NCBI RefSeq assembly: GCF_012726195.1
Contig: NZ_JAASAF010000013.1
Span: 1-64,000 of the forward strand
Length of the DNA stretch: 64,000 bases
Source: Rhodococcus sp. HNM0563
GTDB lineage: Bacteria; Actinomycetota; Actinomycetes; Mycobacteriales; Mycobacteriaceae
Direction: 5' to 3'
Shown here piece by piece: positions 1 to 11,009 of the stretch (its first letter is position 1; each line of letters begins with the position of its first letter). The notes under the pieces were generated by a model that had not been told where the DNA came from, did not search any database, and worked only from the letters and a program-made list of their open reading frames with translations. The translations under genes and the position numbers were made by a program.

Positions 1-84
1 TGTCCGTGTCGCTCTGACCTGGAATAAGTTACGCGAGGACTCACCGGAACACCAAATCGCCAGGTCAACGGAGTTTTACTGCTC

Positions 85-351
85 TCAGGGCACCCAATAC
101 TTCTCCGCAAGCGCCTGTACTACGGCGTCATCTTCCTCTGCGCGATCGAGCAACATCAGATCGTGGTCCAGGTCCATGGCCCTGGGGTCGTCTCCCTCGG
201 CGTCCCCGACGGGCCGGCCCCCATCCTCGGCACGCTGTCGGAGGATCTTGTCGCGCACTCGCCTCTTCAACGACTCGCTCATGTATCGAGCATGGGCGTC
301 ACACCGCAGCTTGTCGAGAGATGCGGAACTCCCCGGAGGCGGATCGCGCAC
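85..351 (-). CDS. Small conserved-looking hypothetical protein (88 aa)
   Basis: I do not recognise a family. The protein is soluble, charged and free of membrane segments, with a basic helix-prone stretch at residues 25-42 and a very acidic second half. It starts with GTG immediately after the TAG stop of the 35-residue membrane peptide upstream, with no gap, so translation is probably coupled. Both genes lie on the minus strand downstream of tRNA-Thr, but the strong hairpin at 492-527 separates them from it. Codon use looks normal for the window. It could still be a chance reading frame. Confidence 0.5.
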   Translation of the reverse strand: MRDPPPGSSASLDKLRCDAHARYMSESLKRRVRDKILRQRAEDGGRPVGDAEGDDPRAMDLDHDLMLLDRAEEDDAVVQALAEKYWVP

Positions 352-459
352 CTAGCGATCGTCGCGGTTACGGAAGACTCGAATCGCCATCGGAAGCACA
401 ACTGCCAGCGCACCGAGAATCAGGATGAGGGAGAACAGTTCCATCAGCATGGTGCCCAT
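352..459 (-). CDS. Tiny single-span membrane protein (35 aa)
   Basis: A 36-codon frame starting with ATG encodes a short hydrophobic segment (residues about 5-24, rich in Leu, Ile, Val and Ala). A basic, Arg-rich tail follows (RVFRNRDDR), as in a one-span membrane peptide with a cytoplasmic C-terminus. Its TAG stop abuts the GTG start of the 88-residue gene, which supports a coupled two-gene unit. The ribosome binding site is weak; ATG 450-448 is an alternative start inside the frame. Function unknown. Confidence 0.4.
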   Translation of the reverse strand: MGTMLMELFSLILILGALAVVLPMAIRVFRNRDDR

Positions 460-491
460 GATCCACGCAGATCCGGTGGAAGGTCGAGAAC

Positions 492-527
492 GGTGAAGGC
501 CCCGTCCATGTGGACGGGGCCTTCACC
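492..527 (-). terminator. 17-bp perfect hairpin after tRNA-Thr
   Basis: A perfect inverted repeat of 17 bp with a 2-nt loop (arms 492-508 and 511-527) lies directly 3' of tRNA-Thr on the minus strand. It has no clear U-run, as is common in actinobacterial terminators. It probably ends the tRNA transcript. Confidence 0.7.
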
Positions 528-531
528 TCTG

Positions 532-604
532 AGCTGCCTGAGAGAATCGAACTCTCGACCTTTTCATTACGAGTGAAATGCTCTACCGACTGAGCTAAGG
601 CAGC
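532..604 (-). tRNA. tRNA-Thr (anticodon CGU)
   Basis: The minus strand folds into a full cloverleaf. The acceptor arms GCTGCCT and AGGCAGC pair perfectly. The anticodon stem TTTCA/TGAAA encloses the loop CTCGTAA, giving anticodon CGT (reads ACG, threonine). The T-arm carries the GTTCGATTC signature. The encoded molecule is 73 nt without CCA. It sits between the holB end and the small hypothetical genes. Confidence 0.95.
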
Positions 605-666
605 GCGCCTTGCGGCGACCGAAGTCTAGCCGAAAACCCCCCGCCCGACGCAAACCGGCAGGAAAC

Positions 667-1854
667 TCACCGAAACGCGGCGCTCAGACGAGCCGCCATC
701 GCGGCCAGCGCGAAACGGGGTTTGACGTTCTGCGCGAGCGCTTCACGACAGTCGAGGATCGCTTCGATGCAGTCGAGGAGCCTTTCGGGCTTCGCTCGGG
801 AGGCGAGGTCGCGGGCGCGGTCGGCCATGTCGGGATGGTTGGGCGTCGTCGCAGCGCCCATCGACTGCGCGAGTGCATCCCGGTACAGCCCGGCAAGGTC
901 GATGAGGGCACGGTCCATGATGTCGCGCTCGGTGCGGGTCTTGCGTGACTTCTGGGTGCGTTCGAGTTCCTTGAGTATCCCCGCCGAACCTCGCAGGGCA
1001 CCGGCAGCTCCTTTACCTGTTCCCCCGGCACCGAGAGCGGTCTTGAGTTCTTCGGTTTCGCGTTCGTCGCGGTCTGCACTGATCTCTTTGGCTTCGGCCT
1101 CCGCGCGCCGACCGAGTTCTTCCGCAGACGTATAGGTGGTGGCGGGTCGAAGGACGGCGCCCGCGACATCGAGAGCGCGGGCGCGGTTGTCGCGGGCCGC
1201 CGCGTCTGTGGCGAGACGTCGAGCACGACCCACATGACCACCGCTGACCGACGCGGCCCACTGCGCGGCATCCTCAGCGATACCGTCGACGTCGCGGAGG
1301 ACCTGGGCGATCGAGTGGACGCTCGGAGTGATGAGCCCGACATGCCGGCACCTCGACCGTAAGGTCACCGAGATGTCCTCCGGATCCACCGACGGTGCAC
1401 ACAGTAGGAAGACCGTGCGCTGCGGCGGCTCTTCGACGACCTTGAGCAGCGCGTTCGCAGCGCCTTCGGTGAGGCGATCGGCATCTTCGATGACCACAAC
1501 CTGCCAACGCCCGGTACTCGGTCGACGCGACGCGACCTGCACGATCTCGCGCATCGCCTTGACACTGATCGTCAGGCCTTCGGGAACCACACGTCGAACA
1601 TCGCCGTGGGTGCCCGCCATCGTGGTGGTGCATGCGTGACAGCGACCACATCCGGGTGTTGCGTCGTCGGTGCACTGCAGTGCCGCCGCGAAGCACAGGG
1701 CTGCAACGGAGCGTCCTGATCCGGGCGGGCCTGTGAACAGCCAGGAGTGCGTCATCGCAGAGCCGGAGACGCCGGTGCGCGCGGCTACCGCCGCACCCAC
1801 CAGATCGGTCTCGACATCACGTTGACCGACGAGACGATCGAATACTCCGGGCAT
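667..1854 (-). CDS. holB: DNA polymerase III subunit delta' (clamp loader)
   Basis: Clamp-loader subunit that, with delta and tau/gamma, opens the beta sliding clamp during replication. The AAA+ P-loop region is at residues 42-49 (GPPGSGRS). It is followed by the zinc module with cysteines at about 61, 69, 72 and 75 (CGRCHAC) and a Walker-B-like VVVIEDADRL. At 395 aa it is longer than E. coli HolB, typical of actinobacteria. Translation is placed at ATG 1854 (MPGVFDRLVGQ, the usual family N-terminus); a GTG eight codons upstream is possible. The P-loop lysine is Arg, so ATP hydrolysis here is doubtful, as in E. coli delta'. The gene lies 46 bp downstream of topA on the same strand. In M. tuberculosis, as I remember it, an adenylate cyclase gene separates the two. 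Confidence 0.93.
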   Translation of the reverse strand: MPGVFDRLVGQRDVETDLVGAAVAARTGVSGSAMTHSWLFTGPPGSGRSVAALCFAAALQCTDDATPGCGRCHACTTTMAGTHGDVRRVVPEGLTISVKAMREIVQVASRRPSTGRWQVVVIEDADRLTEGAANALLKVVEEPPQRTVFLLCAPSVDPEDISVTLRSRCRHVGLITPSVHSIAQVLRDVDGIAEDAAQWAASVSGGHVGRARRLATDAAARDNRARALDVAGAVLRPATTYTSAEELGRRAEAEAKEISADRDERETEELKTALGAGGTGKGAAGALRGSAGILKELERTQKSRKTRTERDIMDRALIDLAGLYRDALAQSMGAATTPNHPDMADRARDLASRAKPERLLDCIEAILDCREALAQNVKPRFALAAMAARLSAAFR

Positions 1855-1900
1855 GTGGCTCAGCGTAGCGATCGGCACCGACGACCTCGGTCAGGGCAGA

Positions 1901-4900
<3,000 letters not shown>

Positions 4901-4983
4901 GTCCGTCTCTCGAAGACATGTATACCGACCTGTCTCCCCGACTCGGTCACACACAGGGTCGCACACACTCGGTCGATCCCTCG

Positions 4984-5592
4984 TCACATGTAGTGGTCGA
5001 AGTGCTCGTGACGTGGCCAGATCGCGCGGGCTTCGGAGTCGTCGGGTGGTGCTCCGACGCTCTCCGCGAGCCGCGCGATTCGGCGCGGTCCCGACACTCG
5101 CAACCCTGGTGGGGCACCATGCGGGCTGATCAAGGTGGGAGCGATTCCGGCCACCATCAGAGCCTCGGAAAGCGACACATACGTGCCGGGCGCATCCGGA
5201 TCGAGCCCGAGGACGTACCGCTCACCCACCACTTCCATCCGGCCCGCTGCCAGGAACCATGCCCGCAGCGCCCCTGCGCTCGGGACCCATCCGGCCGGAA
5301 CACGCTTGGATCCGCCGTGCGACCACGCGGTCGCGAGCGGAACGAGATCGGAAACGTCGGCGGTGCACACCCGCGCAGACCCGTCCGGTAACGCGTCGAT
5401 CGCCGCGGTCAAACCTGTCGCGATGATCTGATCGGTGATCGCGGACGCGCGCCATGGCGCCTCGACCGTCACTGTGATCTGCGCCGAGTCGGCTGTGCGC
5501 GTCACGATTCGTCCCTGCGAGGCGAGCAGCCCGCTCAGGTCGGACAATGCCGGCGGTGCGGTATCGGCGCCGAAGAAGGACAGTTGACTCAC
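4984..5592 (-). CDS. Conserved actinobacterial protein (Rv3647c-like)
   Basis: A 202-residue protein of unknown function, always found (as far as I recall) between cspA and topA, as in M. tuberculosis Rv3647c. No catalytic motif or membrane span is visible; the fold looks mixed alpha/beta, with many short hydrophobic strands. GTG 5592 is chosen because a strong ribosome binding site (AAGGAGGT) lies 4 nt upstream, while the longer frame to 5655 lacks one. Its end is 83 bp upstream of the chosen topA start, so the two are probably co-transcribed, hinting at a DNA-topology or nucleic-acid role, which is inference only. Confidence 0.8.
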   Translation of the reverse strand: MSQLSFFGADTAPPALSDLSGLLASQGRIVTRTADSAQITVTVEAPWRASAITDQIIATGLTAAIDALPDGSARVCTADVSDLVPLATAWSHGGSKRVPAGWVPSAGALRAWFLAAGRMEVVGERYVLGLDPDAPGTYVSLSEALMVAGIAPTLISPHGAPPGLRVSGPRRIARLAESVGAPPDDSEARAIWPRHEHFDHYM

Positions 5593-5644
5593 TGCTACCT
5601 CCTTGGGTACTGCCTTTTCCAGTTGTATCGATCCGAGAAAGCCA

Positions 5645-5677
5645 TCGTCCCCCATCGCCGGTGGCGACAGGGGACGA
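5645..5677 (-). terminator. Nested hairpin downstream of cspA
   Basis: Arms TCGTCCCC (5645-5652) and GGGGACGA (5670-5677) enclose a second inner stem ATCGCC/GGCGA. It lies 48 bp past the cspA stop. With the adjacent palindrome it probably terminates or attenuates read-through from cspA into the following gene. Confidence 0.5.
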
Positions 5678-5682
5678 GGGAG

Positions 5683-5700
5683 TGAGAGCGATCGCTCTCA
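5683..5700. promoter_or_regulatory. 18-bp perfect palindrome between cspA and the next gene
   Basis: TGAGAGCGATCGCTCTCA is perfectly self-complementary with no spacer and contains GCGATCGC. It could be a protein-binding site, or the first of two stem-loops after cspA. No regulator can be assigned. Confidence 0.4.
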
Positions 5701-5725
5701 GAGGCGCTCGACGGAGCGTGCCGAA

Positions 5726-5929
5726 TCAGACGGCGCGCACACCGGTGGCCTGCGGGCCCTTGGTACCCTGCCCGACCTCGAACTCGACGCGCTGGTTCTC
5801 CTCGAGGGTACGGAAACCGGAACCCTGGATCTCGGAGTAGTGAACGAACACGTCGGCAGAGCCGTCCTCCGGAGCAATGAAGCCGAAGCCCTTCTCCGCG
5901 TTGAACCACTTCACAGTGCCCTGTGCCAT
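5726..5929 (-). CDS. cspA: Cold-shock protein (CspA family)
   Basis: A 67-residue single cold-shock domain that binds single-stranded RNA/DNA as an RNA chaperone. RNP1 (KGFGFI, about residues 13-18) and RNP2 (VFVHY, about 27-31) are both intact, and the N-terminus [14 protein letters not shown] is canonical. It matches Rv3648c in position and length. About 350 bp separate it from the divergent helicase start, so a long 5' untranslated leader, common for csp genes, is possible. Two hairpins follow the stop. Confidence 0.96.
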   Translation of the reverse strand: MAQGTVKWFNAEKGFGFIAPEDGSADVFVHYSEIQGSGFRTLEENQRVEFEVGQGTKGPQATGVRAV

Positions 5930-6280
5930 GCTTTTCCTTCTCTTTCTAACACCGGATTCGACGAGCCGCTGGGGACAGCGGCCGCCAGGTCCCGATTCCG
6001 ACCGCTGTACCTTTCGAATCCCCCGTTGGAAGAGCTAAAGCACACCGCTCGCAACCACGATCCTGCGAGCGTGCACTTTCTCAAGTCTACGAACACAGAA
6101 GCTGCGACCGCGTGCCAGTCAATCATGTTCCGGGCGGTCACAACAGTAGGTATGGCACAATCGCGCCAAAATTCTGATCTTGTAGGCCGCTCGGTAGCAT
6201 GACCAGCGGGTAGAAGGCTGATTCCATGCTACGCACCATCGCCTCGACCCGCACCGAATTCGATCCACCGGAGCCGACGC
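5930..6280. promoter_or_regulatory. Divergent cspA / helicase promoter region
   Basis: This 351-bp gap separates two divergently transcribed genes. No credible coding frame is present; the short minus-strand frame at 5911-6141 lacks support. An 8-bp inverted repeat GTAGCATG (6194-6201) / CATGCTAC (6225-6232) lies about 50 bp upstream of the helicase start and may be an operator or leader hairpin. I could not fix -10/-35 elements with confidence. Confidence 0.35.
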
Positions 6281-8647
6281 GTGACCAGTCCATCACCTAT
6301 CCACCACGACACGGGCTCTCCACCCGGTTACGGACAGGCGCTACTCGACCGACTGCTCGCAGGCACACCGTCGAACGAACACCCTCTCACCTACGCAGCC
6401 GATCTACCCGCACGGAAGGCGCAACACGTCCGCTGGCCGGATTGGGCCGCCGACTGCGTCGTCGACGCGCTCCGCGAACAAGGAGTGTCGGAGCCCTGGC
6501 GCCATCAGATTCACGCCGCCGACCTCGCATCTGCGGGCAGGAACGTCGTGGTGTCGACCGGCACCGCATCGGGCAAATCCGTCGCCTACCAGCTTCCGGT
6601 GCTCACCGCGCTCGCGTCGGCCCCTCAGTCCACGGCGCTGTATCTCTCCCCCACGAAAGCACTGGGCGCCGATCAGCTGCGCGCAGTGACGGAACTGACC
6701 GGCGGGACGGGTGAACTGTCGACTGTTCACCCGTGCGCGTATGACGGCGACACCTCAACCGAACTACGTCGATGGGCAAGAAGCCATTCTCGGTGGATCT
6801 TCACCAACCCCGACATGCTGCACCTGGCGATACTGCCCGGCCATGCGCGCTGGGCTCGACTGCTTCGGCGGCTGCGGTACGTCGTGATCGACGAGTGCCA
6901 CTCGTACCGCGGAGTCTTCGGGTCGCATGTCGCGCTGGTCATCAGACGGTTGCGCCGGCTCGCGAACCACTACGGCGCCGACCCGGTGTTCATCCTGGCA
7001 TCCGCTACCACCGCCGACCCCGGAGCCGCCGCCTCACGACTGATCGGGGCGCCGTGCGAGGAGGTCACCGAGGACGGTTCGCCACACGGTCCGCGCACCG
7101 TCGCTTTATGGGAACCGCCGCTACTCCGGGACGTCACCGGTGAGCACGGCGCACCCGTTCGCCGCGCTGCCGGCGCCGAGGCGGCCCGGCTTCTCGCCGA
7201 CCTCGTCGTCGAAGGTGCGCGCACGCTGGCGTTCGTCCGTTCCCGTCATGGTGCAGAGCTCACCGCGATGGGTGCGCGGCGTCTGCTGGCCGAAACTGCG
7301 CCCGAACTCGCGGACCGGGTCGCGACCTACCGCGCCGGGTATCTCGCGGAAGATCGTCGCGATCTCGAGGCCGCACTGTCCGATGGTCGGTTACTCGGGG
7401 TCGCGAGCACCAACGCTCTCGAACTCGGGGTCGACATTGCGGGCCTCGATGCCGTGGTCGTCGCCGGATTTCCCGGCACCGTCGCGTCGTTCTGGCAGCA
7501 GGGCGGTCGGGCCGGGCGCCGCGGACAGGGTTCTCTCGTCGTCCTCGTCGCACGCGACGACCCACTGGATACCTACCTTGTGCATCACCCGCAGGCGCTG
7601 CTCGACAGGCCCGTCGAAGCGACCGTGACCGACCCGTCGAATCCGTATGTGCTCGGGCCGCAGCTACTGTGCGCTGCCCTGGAGTTGCCGCTCTCACATG
7701 CCGAGGCCGAGGGGTTCGATGCGCAAGAGTTGCTCACGGAACTAGCGGGGCAGGGCCTGATTCGTCGGCGACCCCACGGCTGGTTCGTCACACCGGACAC
7801 TCATCCGCACGCCGAGGTCGATATCCGCGGCGGCATCGGCCATCCGGTTGCGATCGTCGAAGCCGACACCGGCCGGATGCTCGGCACCGTCGAGGCGGGA
7901 CGCGCGCCGGCAACCGTCCACCCCGGCGCAGTGCACCTCCATCAGGGTGAGACGTTCGTCGTCGACGAGCTTCAGCTCGACGACGGTGTCGCGCTCGTGC
8001 ACGCAGAGGATCCGGAGTGGTCGACGTCCGTTCGGGAGGTCACCGACATCCGAGTCGTGGCTGTGGAAGAGGCCCGCACATACGGGCCCGTCACCGTCCA
8101 GATGGCCACCGTCGAAGTGACCGGGCAAGTTGTCGCCTATCTCCGGCGTCTCCCCTCCGGGGAGGTGCTCGACCAGATCGAACTGGACATGCCGGCACAG
8201 ACCCTGCCCACCCGCGCTGTGCTGTACACCGTCACCCCGGAATTGCTCGACCGGATCGGGTTGACACCCGAGCGGATTCCGGGTGCTCTGCACGCCGCCG
8301 AGCACGCCGCCATCGGATTGCTACCGCTCGTCGCGACGTGTGATCGCGGCGATATCGGTGGTGTGTCCACCGATCTGCACGCCGACACCGGATTGCCCAC
8401 CGTGTTCGTCTACGACGGGCATCCGGGTGGGGCAGGTTTTGCCGAACGCGGATTCTCACGGATCACCCAGTGGCTCACCGCCACCCGCGATGCAGTGCAG
8501 TCGTGCGAATGCACCGACGGATGCCCGTCGTGCGTGCACTCACCCAAGTGCGGCAACGGCAATGACCCACTCGACAAGGCCGGTGCGACAGCACTGTTGA
8601 CCGCCGTACTCGAGGCACTCGGCACTCAACCTCCACCGTCCACGTGA
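6281..8647 (+). CDS. DEAD/DEAH-box helicase with C-terminal Cys cluster (MrfA/SftH type)
   Basis: Superfamily 2 DNA helicase. Motif I is STGTASGKS (92-100), motif II DECH (204-207), motif III SATT, and motif VI QGGRAGRRG. The C-terminal domain is of the DUF1998 kind, with a Zn-type cysteine cluster (CECTDGCPSC...C, from about residue 742). This is the family of Bacillus MrfA (mitomycin repair) and M. smegmatis SftH (a 3'-5' helicase), and of the actinobacterial 'helicase/secretion neighbourhood' helicase, Rv3649. A role in DNA-damage repair is likely. GTG 6281 is the start. Its 3' end overlaps the convergent tad-operon terminal gene by 22 bp, so the two transcripts are antisense at their ends. 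Confidence 0.88.
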   Translation: MTSPSPIHHDTGSPPGYGQALLDRLLAGTPSNEHPLTYAADLPARKAQHVRWPDWAADCVVDALREQGVSEPWRHQIHAADLASAGRNVVVSTGTASGKSVAYQLPVLTALASAPQSTALYLSPTKALGADQLRAVTELTGGTGELSTVHPCAYDGDTSTELRRWARSHSRWIFTNPDMLHLAILPGHARWARLLRRLRYVVIDECHSYRGVFGSHVALVIRRLRRLANHYGADPVFILASATTADPGAAASRLIGAPCEEVTEDGSPHGPRTVALWEPPLLRDVTGEHGAPVRRAAGAEAARLLADLVVEGARTLAFVRSRHGAELTAMGARRLLAETAPELADRVATYRAGYLAEDRRDLEAALSDGRLLGVASTNALELGVDIAGLDAVVVAGFPGTVASFWQQGGRAGRRGQGSLVVLVARDDPLDTYLVHHPQALLDRPVEATVTDPSNPYVLGPQLLCAALELPLSHAEAEGFDAQELLTELAGQGLIRRRPHGWFVTPDTHPHAEVDIRGGIGHPVAIVEADTGRMLGTVEAGRAPATVHPGAVHLHQGETFVVDELQLDDGVALVHAEDPEWSTSVREVTDIRVVAVEEARTYGPVTVQMATVEVTGQVVAYLRRLPSGEVLDQIELDMPAQTLPTRAVLYTVTPELLDRIGLTPERIPGALHAAEHAAIGLLPLVATCDRGDIGGVSTDLHADTGLPTVFVYDGHPGGAGFAERGFSRITQWLTATRDAVQSCECTDGCPSCVHSPKCGNGNDPLDKAGATALLTAVLEALGTQPPPST

Positions 8648-9018
8648 GCGGTCGGTTCGTCGCCGAGGGCAGGCCCCGCTCGGGCGATCGCCGATGCGTC
8701 CCGGTCGCCGAACATCGGCGAGACCGCAGCGTAGGTCTCCACCACCGCGTCCCACCCGTGGATCCGGCAACTCCGCACACCCACGTCCATGCGGACGGTC
8801 ACCGTCTCCGCGACCGCACACGCCTCGGTCACTCCCCGATCGAGCGACGATGCGACGGCCAATGCCGCCATGTCTGCCGCGGCCTGCAGCCGGTGCCGAA
8901 CCACCACAGCCGATCCGACGTGCACAACGGTCGCGGTGATCGCGATGAGTGCGGCTATGATGCAGCACCCGAGGACGCTGGCACTGCCACTCTCCTCGCG
9001 CAGATCCACCCGCGTCAC
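8626..9018 (-). CDS. TadE/TadG-like protein of the helicase/secretion locus (Rv3654c-like)
   Basis: A 130-residue protein with one N-terminal membrane span (about residues 14-38). It begins with the charged-then-Gly pattern of Tad pseudopilins (EESGSASVLG) and has a periplasmic-side tail with two Cys. It matches the last gene of the Rv3660c-Rv3654c series. It starts with ATGA overlap at the stop of the TadE gene, so it is translationally coupled. A minor pilin-like or assembly role is expected; none has been shown for this family in actinobacteria as far as I know. Confidence 0.75.
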   Translation of the reverse strand: MTRVDLREESGSASVLGCCIIAALIAITATVVHVGSAVVVRHRLQAAADMAALAVASSLDRGVTEACAVAETVTVRMDVGVRSCRIHGWDAVVETYAAVSPMFGDRDASAIARAGPALGDEPTAHVDGGG

Positions 9019-9380
9019 GACACCTCCCCCGGTTCACGGACCGCAACGGCGTCGGCCGTCAGGGTCACCATCGGGAGCAGCGGCGCATCGACGCTCACGG
9101 TCGCTACGACGAGGTCGTCTTCCACACTCACCTCGATGTGCGCGCCCTGCGGCGCGACCCGGGCGGCCACCTCGACCGCCCGGGCCTCGTCACCGCGCGC
9201 CACCAGCCGCGCCGCCTCACGGGCAGCATCCTGACACCGCACCTGCTGCGAAACACACAGCACCGCACCGAGACACAGCGTCAGAACCGTGATGAGTGAC
9301 GCGATCGCGAGTGCCGCTTCGACGGTCACACCACCCTCGTCCCGCGCAGCGACGCGACGAGCACGAGCCCACCCGGTCAC
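9015..9380 (-). CDS. tadE: TadE-like pseudopilin (Rv3655c-like)
   Basis: A 121-residue TadE-family protein. A short basic leader, the pseudopilin-type motif EGGVTVEAALA with the conserved Glu after the Gly, and a hydrophobic helix (about 18-44) are all visible, followed by a soluble outer domain. Such proteins are minor pseudopilins of Tad/Flp machines, processed by a prepilin peptidase, which is not encoded in this window. It overlaps its neighbours by 4 bp on both sides. Confidence 0.82.
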   Translation of the reverse strand: MTGWARARRVAARDEGGVTVEAALAIASLITVLTLCLGAVLCVSQQVRCQDAAREAARLVARGDEARAVEVAARVAPQGAHIEVSVEDDLVVATVSVDAPLLPMVTLTADAVAVREPGEVS

Positions 9381-9589
9381 ACCGAGGTGTTGAGGGCTCG
9401 TTCGACGATGCCCGTCAGCGCCGACACGATTCCGTCGCCGGTGACGACTGTGTACAACACCGCGCCGAATGCCGCCGCGGCAATCGTGCCGATGGCGTAT
9501 TCGGCCGTCGACATGCCGTCGTCGCCGGCCGCCACCTTCATGACGCGGCGGGCGAACGACCGATCTTCTTCTATGGATTCAGCGAACAC
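9377..9589 (-). CDS. Flp-pilin-like small protein (DUF4244, Rv3656c-like)
   Basis: A 70-residue protein from GTG 9589, preceded by the ribosome binding site AGGGGA. After a basic N-terminus it has the pilin-like motif GDDGMSTAEYAIGT (Gly followed by ...AEYA) and one hydrophobic helix (about 32-52), the hallmark of type IVb/Flp major pilins. The longer frame reaching 10183 runs through the upstream gene and is not real. In the locus order it is the candidate structural subunit made by the TadA/TadB/TadC machine. Confidence 0.8.
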   Translation of the reverse strand: MFAESIEEDRSFARRVMKVAAGDDGMSTAEYAIGTIAAAAFGAVLYTVVTGDGIVSALTGIVERALNTSV

Positions 9590-9630
9590 GAGATTCCCCT
9601 TTCTGTCGACGCGGACGGTCCGCGTCGACG

Positions 9631-10212
9631 TCACAACAGCCCTGATCCCAGGACGCCCCGAGCCAGGCCGATCACCACCGGCACGATGCCCAGGCACACG
9701 AAGGCCGGTAGGAAGCACAGGCCGAGCGGACCGCTCACCAGCACCCCTGCACGTTCGATGGCGCCTGCAGCTTCGTCTTCGGCATCCGAGCGATGCCGCA
9801 CGGCGAGTTCGGAAACGATGTCGGACAGTGGCGCACCGGATTTCGCCGATCGCCGCGCAGCGCGAGCGAAGTCTTCGAGAAGCAGGTCGCCTTCCGCGGA
9901 CCACGCGTCTGCCGGGTCGGCGCCGAGCTTCAGACGGTCGGCTCCTCGACGGAGCGCTGCAGCGAGCACAGGCGGCGCAGATTCCGCGACCACACCCGCC
10001 GCCGATGCTGCCGGCATCCCCGCTCGCAGGCACGCAGCGAAAAGATCGAATGCGGCGGCGGTCGCATGCGGATCCTGCACGTTTCCGGTCGCGGTGCTCG
10101 TCGTCGCGCCGGGCGGTCCGTGCAAAGCCTGCAGCCGTCGCGTTCCAGGGTCCGGCACCGCAATCAGCGCTGCCGCAAGGCACAACGACGGCAGCAACAT
10201 CGACGCGCTCAC
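9631..10212 (-). CDS. tadC: TadC-like type II secretion F protein (Rv3657c-like)
   Basis: A 193-residue integral membrane protein with a hydrophobic N-terminus, a cytoplasmic helical T2SSF domain (about 50-150) and a C-terminal pair of close membrane spans (about 152-190). It is about half the length of GspF, typical of Tad systems where TadB and TadC split the function. It starts GTG 10212 and overlaps the tadB stop (GTGA). Confidence 0.8.
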   Translation of the reverse strand: MSASMLLPSLCLAAALIAVPDPGTRRLQALHGPPGATTSTATGNVQDPHATAAAFDLFAACLRAGMPAASAAGVVAESAPPVLAAALRRGADRLKLGADPADAWSAEGDLLLEDFARAARRSAKSGAPLSDIVSELAVRHRSDAEDEAAGAIERAGVLVSGPLGLCFLPAFVCLGIVPVVIGLARGVLGSGLL

Positions 10213-11009
10213 CGGCCTACCCTGTCAGCGATGCGGTCGGTCCACAGCAGTCCTGCGCACACGAGCACCGTGCCGAGCACCAGTAGCACTGCGCCGAGAC
10301 CGCCACCGAGGAGCGTCGTCAGAGGCGACGCTCCCATGAGTTGCCCCAGCGCCACCCCGAGCGCGGGGAGCGCGGCAAGAACCGTTGCGGTGGCGCGAGC
10401 ACCGGCGAGTCCTGCTGTGGTTCTGGTCCGAATCCGCAGGCGCGCAGCGAGATCGGATCGGGCCGCCGACAGTAGTTCGGCGAGCGCCAGGCCGTGACGA
10501 TCCGAAACCGACCATGCATCTGCAACCCGGATGAGGCTTTCACCGATTCCGTCGTAAGCAAATTTGGTTGCTGCACCGCGCAGTCCGTCGGAGGCAGATC
10601 CCCCCAACCGGGCCCGGGCCGCGGCGACACGCAACGAGTCCGACGTCGGGCCGGTTGTTTCACGCGCGGCCGTATCGCACGCGTCGGCGGGATGCGCACC
10701 GACATGGAGTTCCGCGATCACCATGTCCAGGGCGGAGAGCAGGACCCGGCGTTCGGTGTCGAGACACACAGCCCGTTGTCGGCGACGCAACCGGAAGATG
10801 ATCGTGGCTACTGCGACCGCCACGGCGACGGCAACACCTGCTCCACCCATCAATCCTGCAGCCGACGCGACGACCACCGCGCAGAGCACGCGGTTCGGTC
10901 GGCGTAACGCTGCCGATGAAGGGGTGGCGGGCCGTCCGAGTCGCCGGCGCGCATCGGCACCGGAAGAAGCGAGGACGGCGGCAGCCAGGCACAGGAGGGA
11001 TGCTGTCAC
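10209..11009 (-). CDS. tadB: TadB-like type II secretion F protein (Rv3658c-like)
   Basis: A 266-residue membrane protein: two N-terminal spans (about 1-20 and 38-68), a cytoplasmic T2SSF helical domain (about 75-195), then two C-terminal spans. GTG 11009 is the chosen start: it shares its G with the TAG stop of tadA and has GAGGGA upstream. The longer frame to 11081 would lie inside tadA. It forms the inner-membrane platform with TadC. Confidence 0.82.
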   Translation of the reverse strand: MTASLLCLAAAVLASSGADARRRLGRPATPSSAALRRPNRVLCAVVVASAAGLMGGAGVAVAVAVAVATIIFRLRRRQRAVCLDTERRVLLSALDMVIAELHVGAHPADACDTAARETTGPTSDSLRVAAARARLGGSASDGLRGAATKFAYDGIGESLIRVADAWSVSDRHGLALAELLSAARSDLAARLRIRTRTTAGLAGARATATVLAALPALGVALGQLMGASPLTTLLGGGLGAVLLVLGTVLVCAGLLWTDRIADRVGR

